Below the pieces are notes generated by a model. It saw nothing but the letters and a program-made list of their open reading frames with translations. It did not search any database and had not been told where the DNA came from. Positions 51,564 to 60,246 of a DNA stretch of 64,000 nucleotides are shown in pieces. The position numbers were made by a program, and so were the translations under genes. The stretch lies in assembly GCF_017742215.1 (NCBI RefSeq), contig NZ_JAGHKP010000001.1:744001-808000 (forward strand), written 5' to 3'. This DNA is from Chitinophaga chungangae. GTDB taxonomy: Bacteria; Bacteroidota; Bacteroidia; Chitinophagales; Chitinophagaceae. Numbering within the stretch: the first letter of the stretch is position 1; every line of letters starts with the position of its first letter.

Positions 51564-54500
51564 ATGCAATTTAAACTTATCGCTTTGCGTGGGCGGACGG
51601 CCGTTGCCATACCCTGGCGGCGCCGGTTCCAAACGGGCGATGCGGCCGCCACGGGCCGCCAGAGATGCTCAACCAAAATACTGTTAGCTATGAAGTTAAC
51701 ATGCTTTTTCCTGACGGTGCTGTTCCTGAACGTAAGTGCTACGGTACGTTCCCAAACAGTCAGTTTTTCCGGTAAAAATGTAAAACTGACCACGATCTTT
51801 TCGGCGATCCGTAAACAAACGGGGTACGTGGTGTTTTACGACAACAATGTGATCAATACCTCGCGGCCGGTATCGGTGGCGCTGAGAGACGTATCTGTAG
51901 ATGCGCTGCTCTCCGCTACGCTGCAGGGGCAGGGACTGAGTTATTCCATTACGGACAAAACCATTTCGATCCATAAATTGCCGCCCGTGCCGGGGCTGCT
52001 GATGCCCGCCGCACAGCAGGCCGTGCCGCTGACCGGCAAAGTGGTAGACGATACCGGCGCGCCGCTGCCGGGGGTAACAGTGCTGATCAAAGGCACGCAA
52101 ACCGCCACCATCACGGATGAAAAAGGAGAGTTCAAACTCCCCGACGTAAAAGACGACGCCACGATCGTGTTCTCCTACATCGGTTTCGAAAAACAGGAGC
52201 AGCCGCTCAACGGCCGCCGCAGGCTGGATATCAGCATGAAACTGGCGGATAACACCGCGCTGGAAGGCGTGGTGGTGGTAGGTTACGGCTCCATCAGGAA
52301 AAGCGACCTTACCGGCTCGGTATCCGCCGTGCAGGGAGACGCGATCACCGCGCGGAAAACCACCAACATCACTTCCGCACTGCAGGGCGCGATGCCCGGT
52401 GTAATGGTGACCCGCTCGGGCAACGCTCCCGGCGCCACGCCTGCCGTAAGGGTGCGCGGCATCACCACCATCAGCCCCGCCGGCGCCAACCCGCTTTACA
52501 TCCTCGACGGCGTGCCCATCGACGATATCAACACCATCAATCCTAACGACGTAGATAATATTTCCGTGCTGAAAGACGCAGCTTCAGCTTCCATCTACGG
52601 TTCAAGGGCCGCCGCCGGCGTTATTCTCATTACCAGCAAACGCGCCAGGAACGGGCAGCTGAGCCTGGACTACACTTACGAGTACGGCATCGAAAAGGCG
52701 ACGAAACTTCCCGCCTATGTAGACGCGGTGCGTTACATGCAGCTCACCAACGAGCTGCGCTGGAACGATAACGGCAACAACGCCAACGAGTATCCCACCT
52801 ACGCTAAAAATATTGTCGACAACTACTACGAACTGAACGCCCAGAACCCGGACGAATACCCGAATACCGACTGGCGCGGCCTCATTCTCCGCAACAGCGC
52901 GCCGCGCCAAAGCCATATCATGAGCCTTTCCGGCGGCGGCAAAAATATCCGTACGCGTGTATCGCTCGGGTACGACAAGTCGGAAGCGCTGTATCCCGGC
53001 CGTACGTACGAACGGCTGACCGCGCGCATCAACAACGACATCACCATTTCCAAATACCTCTCCGCCAGCGCGGATATCAATTTCCGCCGCACCATCATCA
53101 AACAGCCGGTAACCAATCCCATGTACAAAATGGGCATCGTGCCGCCGATCTACGCAGCCATGTGGTCGGACGGGCGCATCGGCGCGGGTAAAGACGGCGC
53201 GAACATTTACGCGCTGATGAAAGAAGGCGGTTTTTACAACGACTGGTACAACCAGATCGGCGGCAAAATAGGCGTGGATTTCACGCCGATCGAAGGATTG
53301 AAGTTCTCCGGGGTCGTATCGCCTTTTCTCAACTTCAACAAATTCAAACATTTCACCCGCAGGCTTCCCTACACTTCGTGGAACAACCCGAACTCCACTT
53401 CCGGTTACATCGAAGGCGCCACGGAAACCAAGCTGGACGAAGACCGTAACGACAATTACCGTTATACGATGCAGTTCATGGCGAACTACATAAAAACGCT
53501 GGGCAAACATAACTTCAACCTGCTGGCGGGTTACGAATATTTTCATGCTTTTAACGAAGAGTTGGGCGCGTACCGCGGCCAGTACGGCCTGAGCAATTAT
53601 CCTTACCTGGACCTGGGGCCGCTGGAATTCCGCGACAACAACGGCCGGGCCTGGGAAACGGCCTACCGTTCCTGGTTTGGGCGCGTGATGTACAGCTTCG
53701 ATGAAAAATACCTGCTGCAGGCGAACATCCGTTACGACGCATCTTCGCGGTTTGCGCCGGGTTATCGCTGGGGCTCGTTCCCCTCCATTTCCGCGGGCTG
53801 GATCGTGTCGCAGGAAAACTTTATGCACCGTACGGCGGAATGGCTGTCGTTCCTGAAAGTGCGCGCCTCATGGGGCTCGCTGGGCAACGAAAGGATCGGC
53901 GATTACCCGTACCAGGCGCTGCTCCGCTTCGAAAACAATTCGCTGTTCTACAAAGGAAACAGCGCGGTGAGCGCACAGTCTGCCGCGCAATGGGAATACG
54001 CCATCCGCGACATTTCCTGGGAAACAACCCGTTCGTTCGACATCGGCGCCGACGTGAATTTCCTGGGCAACCGCCTGCGCGTTACCGGCGATTACTTCCA
54101 GAAAACCACCAGCGACATGCTGCTGGAACTTGAAATACCGGATTACATCGGCTACGACAATCCCTTCCAGAACACCGGCAGGATGTTCACCAAAGGCTGG
54201 GAGCTGCAGGCGGGCTGGTACGACAAAAAAGGCGATTTCACCTACAGCGTTTCCGTAAACGTGTCCGACTTTATCACGGAGATGGGCGATCTCGGCGGCA
54301 CCGTATTTTTAGGCGATACGATCAAAACTTTCGGCAGCGAGTTCAACGAATGGTACGGCTACCGCGCCGAAGGCATTTACCAGACGCAGGATGAAGTGGA
54401 CAAATCCGCCAAGCTGAACGCTAACGTACGCCCCGGCGACATCCATTACCGCGACATCAGCGGTCCTGCCGGCGTGCCAGACGGGAAGATCTCCCCGGAA

Positions 54501-55016
54501 TACGACCGTGTGCTGCTGGGTGGTTCGCTGCCGCGTTACATGTGGGGCGCCAACCTCCAGGCAGGTTACAAAAACTGGAACCTCGGCATCGTGCTGCAAG
54601 GAGTAGGCAAACAAAACGTTCGCCTCACAACGGACATCGTGCGGCCGCTGCTCGAAAACTACGGCGGATTCCCTGCGATACTCGACGGCCAGAGCTGGAG
54701 CAAATACAACACGCCGGAACAGAATCAGCACGCAAAATACCCGCGGTATACCAACACTTCGGCCGGCAACAACTACGCCATGTCCGACTTCTGGATGGTC
54801 AACGGCGCGTATTTCCGCCTGAAGAACATCAACCTGAGCTATAGCCTGCCGAAACATCTGCTCACGCAGCTGCATATCCAGGATGTTCGTATATACGGCT
54901 CCGTTACAGACCTTTTGTCTGTGCACCGCCTGCCGCGCGGATGGGACCCTGAGAACCTGTATCTCGGTTATCCCATCACTGCGTCTTACGTAATGGGCGT
55001 ATCTGTCAAGTTTTAA
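51564..55016 (+). CDS. SusC/RagA-type TonB-linked outer-membrane transporter with STN domain
   Basis: 1150 residues from the chosen start. After a long basic leader and signal helix (LAMKLTCFFLTVLFLNVSATVRSQ), an STN domain (about 72-140, FSGKNVKLTTIFSAIRKQTGYVVFYDNNVI) signals to FecR; then a carboxypeptidase-regulatory-like domain, a TonB box/plug (VVVVGYGSIRKSDLTGSVSAV) and a 22-strand barrel. It forms an importer with the SusD-like lipoprotein downstream, bringing an oligosaccharide into the periplasm. The start at 51564 (MQFKLIAL) is taken because similar leaders are common in Chitinophaga SusC proteins; an in-frame ATG at 51474 is less likely. Confidence 0.9.
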   Translation: MQFKLIALRGRTAVAIPWRRRFQTGDAAATGRQRCSTKILLAMKLTCFFLTVLFLNVSATVRSQTVSFSGKNVKLTTIFSAIRKQTGYVVFYDNNVINTSRPVSVALRDVSVDALLSATLQGQGLSYSITDKTISIHKLPPVPGLLMPAAQQAVPLTGKVVDDTGAPLPGVTVLIKGTQTATITDEKGEFKLPDVKDDATIVFSYIGFEKQEQPLNGRRRLDISMKLADNTALEGVVVVGYGSIRKSDLTGSVSAVQGDAITARKTTNITSALQGAMPGVMVTRSGNAPGATPAVRVRGITTISPAGANPLYILDGVPIDDINTINPNDVDNISVLKDAASASIYGSRAAAGVILITSKRARNGQLSLDYTYEYGIEKATKLPAYVDAVRYMQLTNELRWNDNGNNANEYPTYAKNIVDNYYELNAQNPDEYPNTDWRGLILRNSAPRQSHIMSLSGGGKNIRTRVSLGYDKSEALYPGRTYERLTARINNDITISKYLSASADINFRRTIIKQPVTNPMYKMGIVPPIYAAMWSDGRIGAGKDGANIYALMKEGGFYNDWYNQIGGKIGVDFTPIEGLKFSGVVSPFLNFNKFKHFTRRLPYTSWNNPNSTSGYIEGATETKLDEDRNDNYRYTMQFMANYIKTLGKHNFNLLAGYEYFHAFNEELGAYRGQYGLSNYPYLDLGPLEFRDNNGRAWETAYRSWFGRVMYSFDEKYLLQANIRYDASSRFAPGYRWGSFPSISAGWIVSQENFMHRTAEWLSFLKVRASWGSLGNERIGDYPYQALLRFENNSLFYKGNSAVSAQSAAQWEYAIRDISWETTRSFDIGADVNFLGNRLRVTGDYFQKTTSDMLLELEIPDYIGYDNPFQNTGRMFTKGWELQAGWYDKKGDFTYSVSVNVSDFITEMGDLGGTVFLGDTIKTFGSEFNEWYGYRAEGIYQTQDEVDKSAKLNANVRPGDIHYRDISGPAGVPDGKISPEYDRVLLGGSLPRYMWGANLQAGYKNWNLGIVLQGVGKQNVRLTTDIVRPLLENYGGFPAILDGQSWSKYNTPEQNQHAKYPRYTNTSAGNNYAMSDFWMVNGAYFRLKNINLSYSLPKHLLTQLHIQDVRIYGSVTDLLSVHRLPRGWDPENLYLGYPITASYVMGVSVKF

Positions 55017-55027
55017 AACAGCGAATT

Positions 55028-56713
55028 ATGAAACAAAAAATATGGATCTGCATCGGCGTCGTTCTGCTGAGCGCCTGCGGAAAACTGGATCTCAACCCGC
55101 TGTCTGACGGCTCCAGCGAAACCTGGAACTCCAACGCGGAAGAGATCGAGATGTCTTTGAACGGTCTTTATAAAGACGCATTCTGGCCCGGGGACCAGGA
55201 CGACTGGTCGGACGATTTTGTGTACCGCGACGTAAGCACGGCCATTACCGGCGCTACCCTAAACGGGGAAACGGATTTCGTGAAAACCTGGTGGGTGAAT
55301 ACTTATAAAGCCATCGCCCGCGCGAACAACGTAATATTCAGCATCGGGCGCGCCGCGGACAAACTGAGTGCCGCGCAGATCAGCCGGTACACGGCTGAAG
55401 CAAAATTCGTGCGCGCCTGCATGAACGCCAGGCTGGTGTCTCATTACGGCAATATCATCTACACCGAAACCGCGCTGGATATTGAAGAGGCGATGAAATT
55501 AAAACAGGAAGACAAAACCGTGACGATGCCGAAAATTTATGCGGACTTCGATGAAGCGGCTTTAAATCTTCCCAAAACATACGGCGCCAGCGAGCTGAAA
55601 CGCGCGGCATCCGGCGCGGCATTGGCCATGAAAGCGCGTTTCGCGCTGCAGATGGGCGATTTTGCCACAGCCGCTGCCGCTGCCAAGGCCTGCATGGACC
55701 AGAACGTGTATAAACTGCACGCGGATTTCAGCAGCCTGTTTTTGTCCAAAACGAAAAACTCCGTCGAAACCATTTTCGGCCTGCCGAGATCGGTGGCGCT
55801 GAAAGTAACGCTGGGCGACCTGCAAAACTATGTGCCGCGCAACGCCGGCGGCTGGGGCGCGAAAAACCCTTCATGGGACCTGTTTTGCGCATTCCTTTGT
55901 AAAGACGGCCTGCCGATAGACGAATCGCCGATGTACGACCCGCACAAGCCTTTCCAAAACCGCGACCCGCGTTGCGCCGCCACTATCCAGGAATTCCAGA
56001 AACCGCTCCTGGGCTACATTTACCAGCCGCATCCCGATTCGGTGAAGGTTTGGAAAGAATCCGACCAGAAATACGTTGAAAATAAAGATACCCGTTCTGT
56101 TGCCATCTTTGCCTCCTACAACGGGCTGGTATGGAAAAAAGGCGTGGACGGCGACTGGCTGCTCAATTCCTGGACGGCGGAGCCGGACAAGATCATCATC
56201 CGTTATGCGGATGTGCTGCTGATCTATGCGGAAGCGAAGATCGAGCAGAACCAAATAGACCAGTCCGTGCTGGACGCCATCAACACCGTGCGCGCCCGCG
56301 CTTATGGCGTGCCGGTTACCAGCACTACGGAATATCCCGCCGTGACGGAAACAGGCCAGACCGCGCTGCGCAGCATCCTGCGCGTGGAAAGAAGGATGGA
56401 ATTTGCGCTGGAAGGCGTGCGTTATATGGACATCATCCGCTGGAAGATTGCGGAGAAAGTGCTGAACACGCCGAACTACGGCCTGCTAGACCCTGCGGAT
56501 CTCCGCACAAAGGTAGTGCAGCCGGGCCTTTGGTTCTTCCCGCAAACGCCTGACGTTGACGAAAATGGCAGCGCAAACCTAAAACCCATGTACGAAGCGG
56601 GTCTCATCAAACAGATCGCTTTGCGTAAATTCGACCAGACACGCCAGTATCTCTGGCCCATTCCAACTTCAGAGGTGCTGAGCAGCGGCCTCACACAAAA
56701 CCCGAATTATTGA
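55028..56713 (+). CDS. RagB/SusD-like nutrient-binding lipoprotein
   Basis: 561 residues. Lipoprotein signal with lipobox LLSAC (Cys17). Typical SusD blocks: NAEEIEMSLNGLYKDAFWPG, AEAKFVRACMNARLVSHYGNIIY, AASGAALAMKARFALQMGDFATAAAAAKACMD (TPR-like helices), VLLIYAEAKIEQNQ and RVERRMEFALEGVRYMDIIRWK. It lies on the outer-membrane surface as a lid of the SusC transporter. The stop codon overlaps the next start in TGATG (56711-56715). Confidence 0.92.
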   Translation: MKQKIWICIGVVLLSACGKLDLNPLSDGSSETWNSNAEEIEMSLNGLYKDAFWPGDQDDWSDDFVYRDVSTAITGATLNGETDFVKTWWVNTYKAIARANNVIFSIGRAADKLSAAQISRYTAEAKFVRACMNARLVSHYGNIIYTETALDIEEAMKLKQEDKTVTMPKIYADFDEAALNLPKTYGASELKRAASGAALAMKARFALQMGDFATAAAAAKACMDQNVYKLHADFSSLFLSKTKNSVETIFGLPRSVALKVTLGDLQNYVPRNAGGWGAKNPSWDLFCAFLCKDGLPIDESPMYDPHKPFQNRDPRCAATIQEFQKPLLGYIYQPHPDSVKVWKESDQKYVENKDTRSVAIFASYNGLVWKKGVDGDWLLNSWTAEPDKIIIRYADVLLIYAEAKIEQNQIDQSVLDAINTVRARAYGVPVTSTTEYPAVTETGQTALRSILRVERRMEFALEGVRYMDIIRWKIAEKVLNTPNYGLLDPADLRTKVVQPGLWFFPQTPDVDENGSANLKPMYEAGLIKQIALRKFDQTRQYLWPIPTSEVLSSGLTQNPNY

Positions 56714-59142
56714 TGAAGCGTTTGAAAATGATATTGCTGGCGGTGCTGCCTTTTGCAGGACTGCCCGCTATGGCACAACAGAAATATCCTTCCTACAGCG
56801 GCGTTTACCCGCACCTGGCCATGTACAACAACGAAGGGGAATGCGGCACCGGCGCGGTAGTGCCCTGGGCGGGGAAATTGTGGGTGATCACCTACGGCCC
56901 GCATTTGCCGTTCGGTTCGTCGGACAAGCTGTATGAAGTTTCCTCTTCCCTTCAACAGACCGTAAGACCGGAAAGCATCGGCGGAACGCCTGCCAACCGC
57001 ATGGTACACAAAGAAAGCAACCAGCTGTTCATCGGCCCCTATGCGATAGACGGCAGCGGCAAAGTTCGTACGATCCCCTACACGGCGATGCCGGGAAGGC
57101 ATACGGGAAATGCCCGCCACCTCAGCGATCCGGCGGGGAAGATCTATTACGCAACGATGGAAGAAGGGTTTTATGAAGTGGATGTAAAAACGCTTCAGCC
57201 CACGCTGTTGTACGAAGACGGGAATGTGAAACAAAAGAAAGAAAAAGACGAAGCCAACAATCACCGCGGCGAACTGCTGCCCGGCGCGCATGGCAAAGGC
57301 GTGTACAGCGGCCAGGGCGTGATGGTGTATTCGAACAACGGGGAACCGGGGCCGCAGGCTTTGAAACAATTCGATATCGAAGCCGGCTCGCTGTCTGAGT
57401 GGGACGGAAAGAACTGGAAAGTGGTGCGCCGCAACCAGTTCGTGGAAATTACCGGCCCGGGCGGCATTCACGGCAATGCGAATCCCGCTTCCGACCCGAT
57501 CTGGGCCACCGGCTGGGACCATAAATCGGTGCTGCTGGGCGTGCGCGACAAAGGCAGCTGGCACTTTTTCCGTTTGCCCAAAGCCAGTCATAGTTACGAC
57601 GGCGCGCACGGCTGGAACACGGAATGGCCGCGCATCCGCGATGTCGGTACGCCGGGGAAACCGGAATATCTCATGACCATGCACGGTTTGTTCTGGCATT
57701 TCCCGGGCAACTTCAGCAGCACGCAAACGGCGGGTATCCGCCCGCGCTCGGCCTACCTGAAAGTGATCGGTGATTTTACGCGCTGGAACAACCAGCTGGT
57801 GTTCGGCTGCGACGATTCCGCACAAAAAGAATTTCTCAACAAACGCAAGGCGAAAGGAAATATCGAAGGGCCGGGGCAATCCAATTCCAACCTCTGGTTC
57901 ACTTCGTTCGCGCTGCCCGACCAGCTCGGCCCGAACTCAGCGGAAGGCGCGGTATGGCTGAATGAGAACGTAAAAGCAGGCGAACCTTCGGAACCTTTTC
58001 TCTTCGCCGGTTGGCCGCAGCGCGCGGCCTGGGTGAAGAACAACGGAACTGCAGGCGCAACCTTCATATTCGAAAGCGGTGAACGGCAAAAATGGTCGCA
58101 TGTAAAAACGGTGCAGCTGCAGGCAGGGGAAGCCACGCAGATCGTGTTCCCCGCAAGCACGCCCGGCGAATGGGTGCGCGTAAAAACCAATGCCGATGCA
58201 AAAGCGACAGTGCAGTTTAACTACGCCGGGAAAGATGCACGCGGCATTTCACCCGCCGCTATTTTCAACGGTCTTTCCAAAGCCACGTCCGGCAATACTT
58301 CCGGCGGGCTGTTGTACGGCCTTGGCGATAACCGCAGGGCATTGGGCATGGCCGCCGGCGACGGTTATTACGAGCTGAATGAGAAAATGGAATTGCAGCG
58401 GAAAGACGATGCAAAAACATTATCGTTCATCAAAGAAAAGTTCGCCATTCCCAAACAGGCCGTAACAGTGGAAGCCGCTTCTGTGCTGATCGCGGACGAC
58501 AACGGCCGCCGCTGGCGTTTGCCGCTGGGCAATAAAGCTTTTACGGGCCTCACGGAGCAAGGCGCGTTGCGCATTTGCCGCGAAGTGGCCACGGAAAGGG
58601 ACCTGCTGAACTGCCATGGTACTTTTTACGAGCTGCCCGCTGAGAATGCGGACGGTTATGCCAAAATTCGCCCGGTAGCTTCACATAATTTCCGCATCAA
58701 TGATTATGCATCTTACCGCGGTTTGCTTATTTTGACGGGAATAGACGCTGCGGCGAAAAATCCGCGCATCATCCGTTCGGCAGACGGCAAAGCGGCCATT
58801 TGGGCCGGCGTGATCGACGATCTCTGGAAAATGGGCAAACCCGTCGGCAAAGGCGGTCCGTGGTTTTCCACGGCCATCAAAGCCGGCGAACCTTCAGACC
58901 CGTACCTGATCGGGTTTTACGATCAGCGTGACCTGCAATTGTCGCAAAAAGGCAATGCAGCCGTTACGTTCACGGTCGAAATGGACCCGGTGGGCAATGG
59001 TGTGTGGATGAAATACAAAGAAGTGACCGTAAAACCCGGCGAAACGTTCCGCCATCATTTCCCGGACGGCATCCAGGCGCGCTGGATACGGTTTACCGGG
59101 AACCGCGATTGCGAAGCGACGGCAATATTAGAATACAAATAA
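56713..59142 (+). CDS. Large exported protein of unknown family in the sugar locus
   Basis: 809 residues. Signal peptide about 1-21 (GLPAMAQ). The body shows repeated short strand motifs with aromatic residues (GKLWVITYGPHLPFGSSDKLYEV, GKIYYATMEEGFYEVDVKTL, WATGWDHKSVLLGVRDKGSWHFFRL), suggesting a beta-propeller over about 25-400. Two similar 'AGEPS.P.L..F/GW' segments (KAGEPSEPFLFAGW, about 425, and KAGEPSDPYLIGFYD, about 725) suggest paired beta-sandwich modules. I do not recognise a named family. Translationally coupled to SusD (TGATG), so it most likely binds or processes the imported sugar. Confidence 0.65.
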   Translation: MKRLKMILLAVLPFAGLPAMAQQKYPSYSGVYPHLAMYNNEGECGTGAVVPWAGKLWVITYGPHLPFGSSDKLYEVSSSLQQTVRPESIGGTPANRMVHKESNQLFIGPYAIDGSGKVRTIPYTAMPGRHTGNARHLSDPAGKIYYATMEEGFYEVDVKTLQPTLLYEDGNVKQKKEKDEANNHRGELLPGAHGKGVYSGQGVMVYSNNGEPGPQALKQFDIEAGSLSEWDGKNWKVVRRNQFVEITGPGGIHGNANPASDPIWATGWDHKSVLLGVRDKGSWHFFRLPKASHSYDGAHGWNTEWPRIRDVGTPGKPEYLMTMHGLFWHFPGNFSSTQTAGIRPRSAYLKVIGDFTRWNNQLVFGCDDSAQKEFLNKRKAKGNIEGPGQSNSNLWFTSFALPDQLGPNSAEGAVWLNENVKAGEPSEPFLFAGWPQRAAWVKNNGTAGATFIFESGERQKWSHVKTVQLQAGEATQIVFPASTPGEWVRVKTNADAKATVQFNYAGKDARGISPAAIFNGLSKATSGNTSGGLLYGLGDNRRALGMAAGDGYYELNEKMELQRKDDAKTLSFIKEKFAIPKQAVTVEAASVLIADDNGRRWRLPLGNKAFTGLTEQGALRICREVATERDLLNCHGTFYELPAENADGYAKIRPVASHNFRINDYASYRGLLILTGIDAAAKNPRIIRSADGKAAIWAGVIDDLWKMGKPVGKGGPWFSTAIKAGEPSDPYLIGFYDQRDLQLSQKGNAAVTFTVEMDPVGNGVWMKYKEVTVKPGETFRHHFPDGIQARWIRFTGNRDCEATAILEYK

Positions 59143-59150
59143 ACGATACC

Positions 59151-60245
59151 ATGCGGCTCTGTTTGCTCACATTATTATGTTTGCTCACCGCTGAAGCGGC
59201 TGCCACGTTGCCCTCCCTGAAAGATACCCTCCGGCGGTACGAGATCAGGGAGGGCGACACGGCCGCTTATACGCTCAACCTCGCGCTGGACCGCGCGGGC
59301 AGGCCGAAATATTTTTTCAGGAACATTTTTACGCCCGTGTGCAACACCGGCGAATGCAGGCCCGTGTACATCAATCTTTACTGGGACCTGCTCGGTAATT
59401 ACCTCCGCTACGACCTTCCCGGCGACGAAGTGCTCACCAAAACCGATCACCGCGATTTTAAAGAAGAAGATTACCGCAAGCTGCAGGACATTCTCGCCAA
59501 AGAATCTTCCATCTTCTCCGAATTAAAAATGGAAGACCTCGTGGTGAAAGGAACGGAGAATATTTCCGATTCGGCCAACGTTCGCACCGGCGCCACTTTA
59601 AAAACCATCCGCAACGAAGTGATCGAAGGCGCGGTGTTCACCTGTTACACGCTCTGGCATTTTGCGCACGGCGGCACAACGGAACAGATCAAAAACATCA
59701 CGGATTCGCTGGAAACGCCTGCCATGCTGCATAATTTCCTGCGCAGCGGCAATCATCATTACCAATATTGGGCTATGGACAAGGTGATGGATGCGGACGG
59801 GAAAGTACAACCGGGTTATGAAGAAGACATCGCCGGCGTGATCCGCGGGAAAAATATCTTCACCGCGCGGTATGCCCTGCAAAAGGTACACCCGGATTAT
59901 TTCGAACCCTCGAAACGCCAGGACTGGCTGTGGACGGCTTATCACAAGGCATCTTACCCGCTGCAGATGACCATCCTCAAAAAACTGTCGGATATAACGG
60001 TAACGGATAAGCTCTGTAATAAAATAGCCGCTACCATCACGGAGGGCAATCGCGAACAATTGAAGGCGAAACTGAAAATTTTGTCCGCCCGGCCGAAGCT
60101 GCCCGTAAAAACGCAGCAGCTGCTGGCGGAGCAACTGTCGCACCCCGGCATGGGGGAAGACATTTACCAGGCATTAAAGCAGCTGAAACAGGCGGATGCG
60201 TCTGTCCGGCAAAAAATATCAGCTTACGAAAAGAAAAACGAATGA
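59151..60245 (+). CDS. Exported protein with FMN-attachment-like motif, predicted flavin carrier
   Basis: 364 residues, signal peptide about 1-18 (LLTAEAAA). The segment NVRTGATLKT (143-152) fits the flavinylation consensus D-x-x-S/T-G-A-T known from NqrC/RnfG-type FMN_bind proteins, with Asn in place of Asp; Thr149 (codon 59595-59597) would carry the FMN phosphoester. The stretch before it, KTDHRDFKEEDYRKLQDILAKESS, resembles an FMN_bind-type fold. A CX4C pair (Cys64, Cys69) and a helical, HEAT-like C-terminus (about 170-360) complete it. An apbE gene lies two genes downstream, consistent with covalent FMN attachment. The start follows the 809-residue gene by 8 bp; earlier in-frame codons overlap that gene. 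Confidence 0.68.
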   Translation: MRLCLLTLLCLLTAEAAATLPSLKDTLRRYEIREGDTAAYTLNLALDRAGRPKYFFRNIFTPVCNTGECRPVYINLYWDLLGNYLRYDLPGDEVLTKTDHRDFKEEDYRKLQDILAKESSIFSELKMEDLVVKGTENISDSANVRTGATLKTIRNEVIEGAVFTCYTLWHFAHGGTTEQIKNITDSLETPAMLHNFLRSGNHHYQYWAMDKVMDADGKVQPGYEEDIAGVIRGKNIFTARYALQKVHPDYFEPSKRQDWLWTAYHKASYPLQMTILKKLSDITVTDKLCNKIAATITEGNREQLKAKLKILSARPKLPVKTQQLLAEQLSHPGMGEDIYQALKQLKQADASVRQKISAYEKKNE

Positions 60246-60246
60246 T

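Noticed and set aside
58040..58072. Second flavinylation-like string (NGTAGATF) in the 809-residue exported protein.
   Set aside because: The essential S/T before G-A-T is Ala here and the surroundings are beta-strand-like; it does not fit the consensus.
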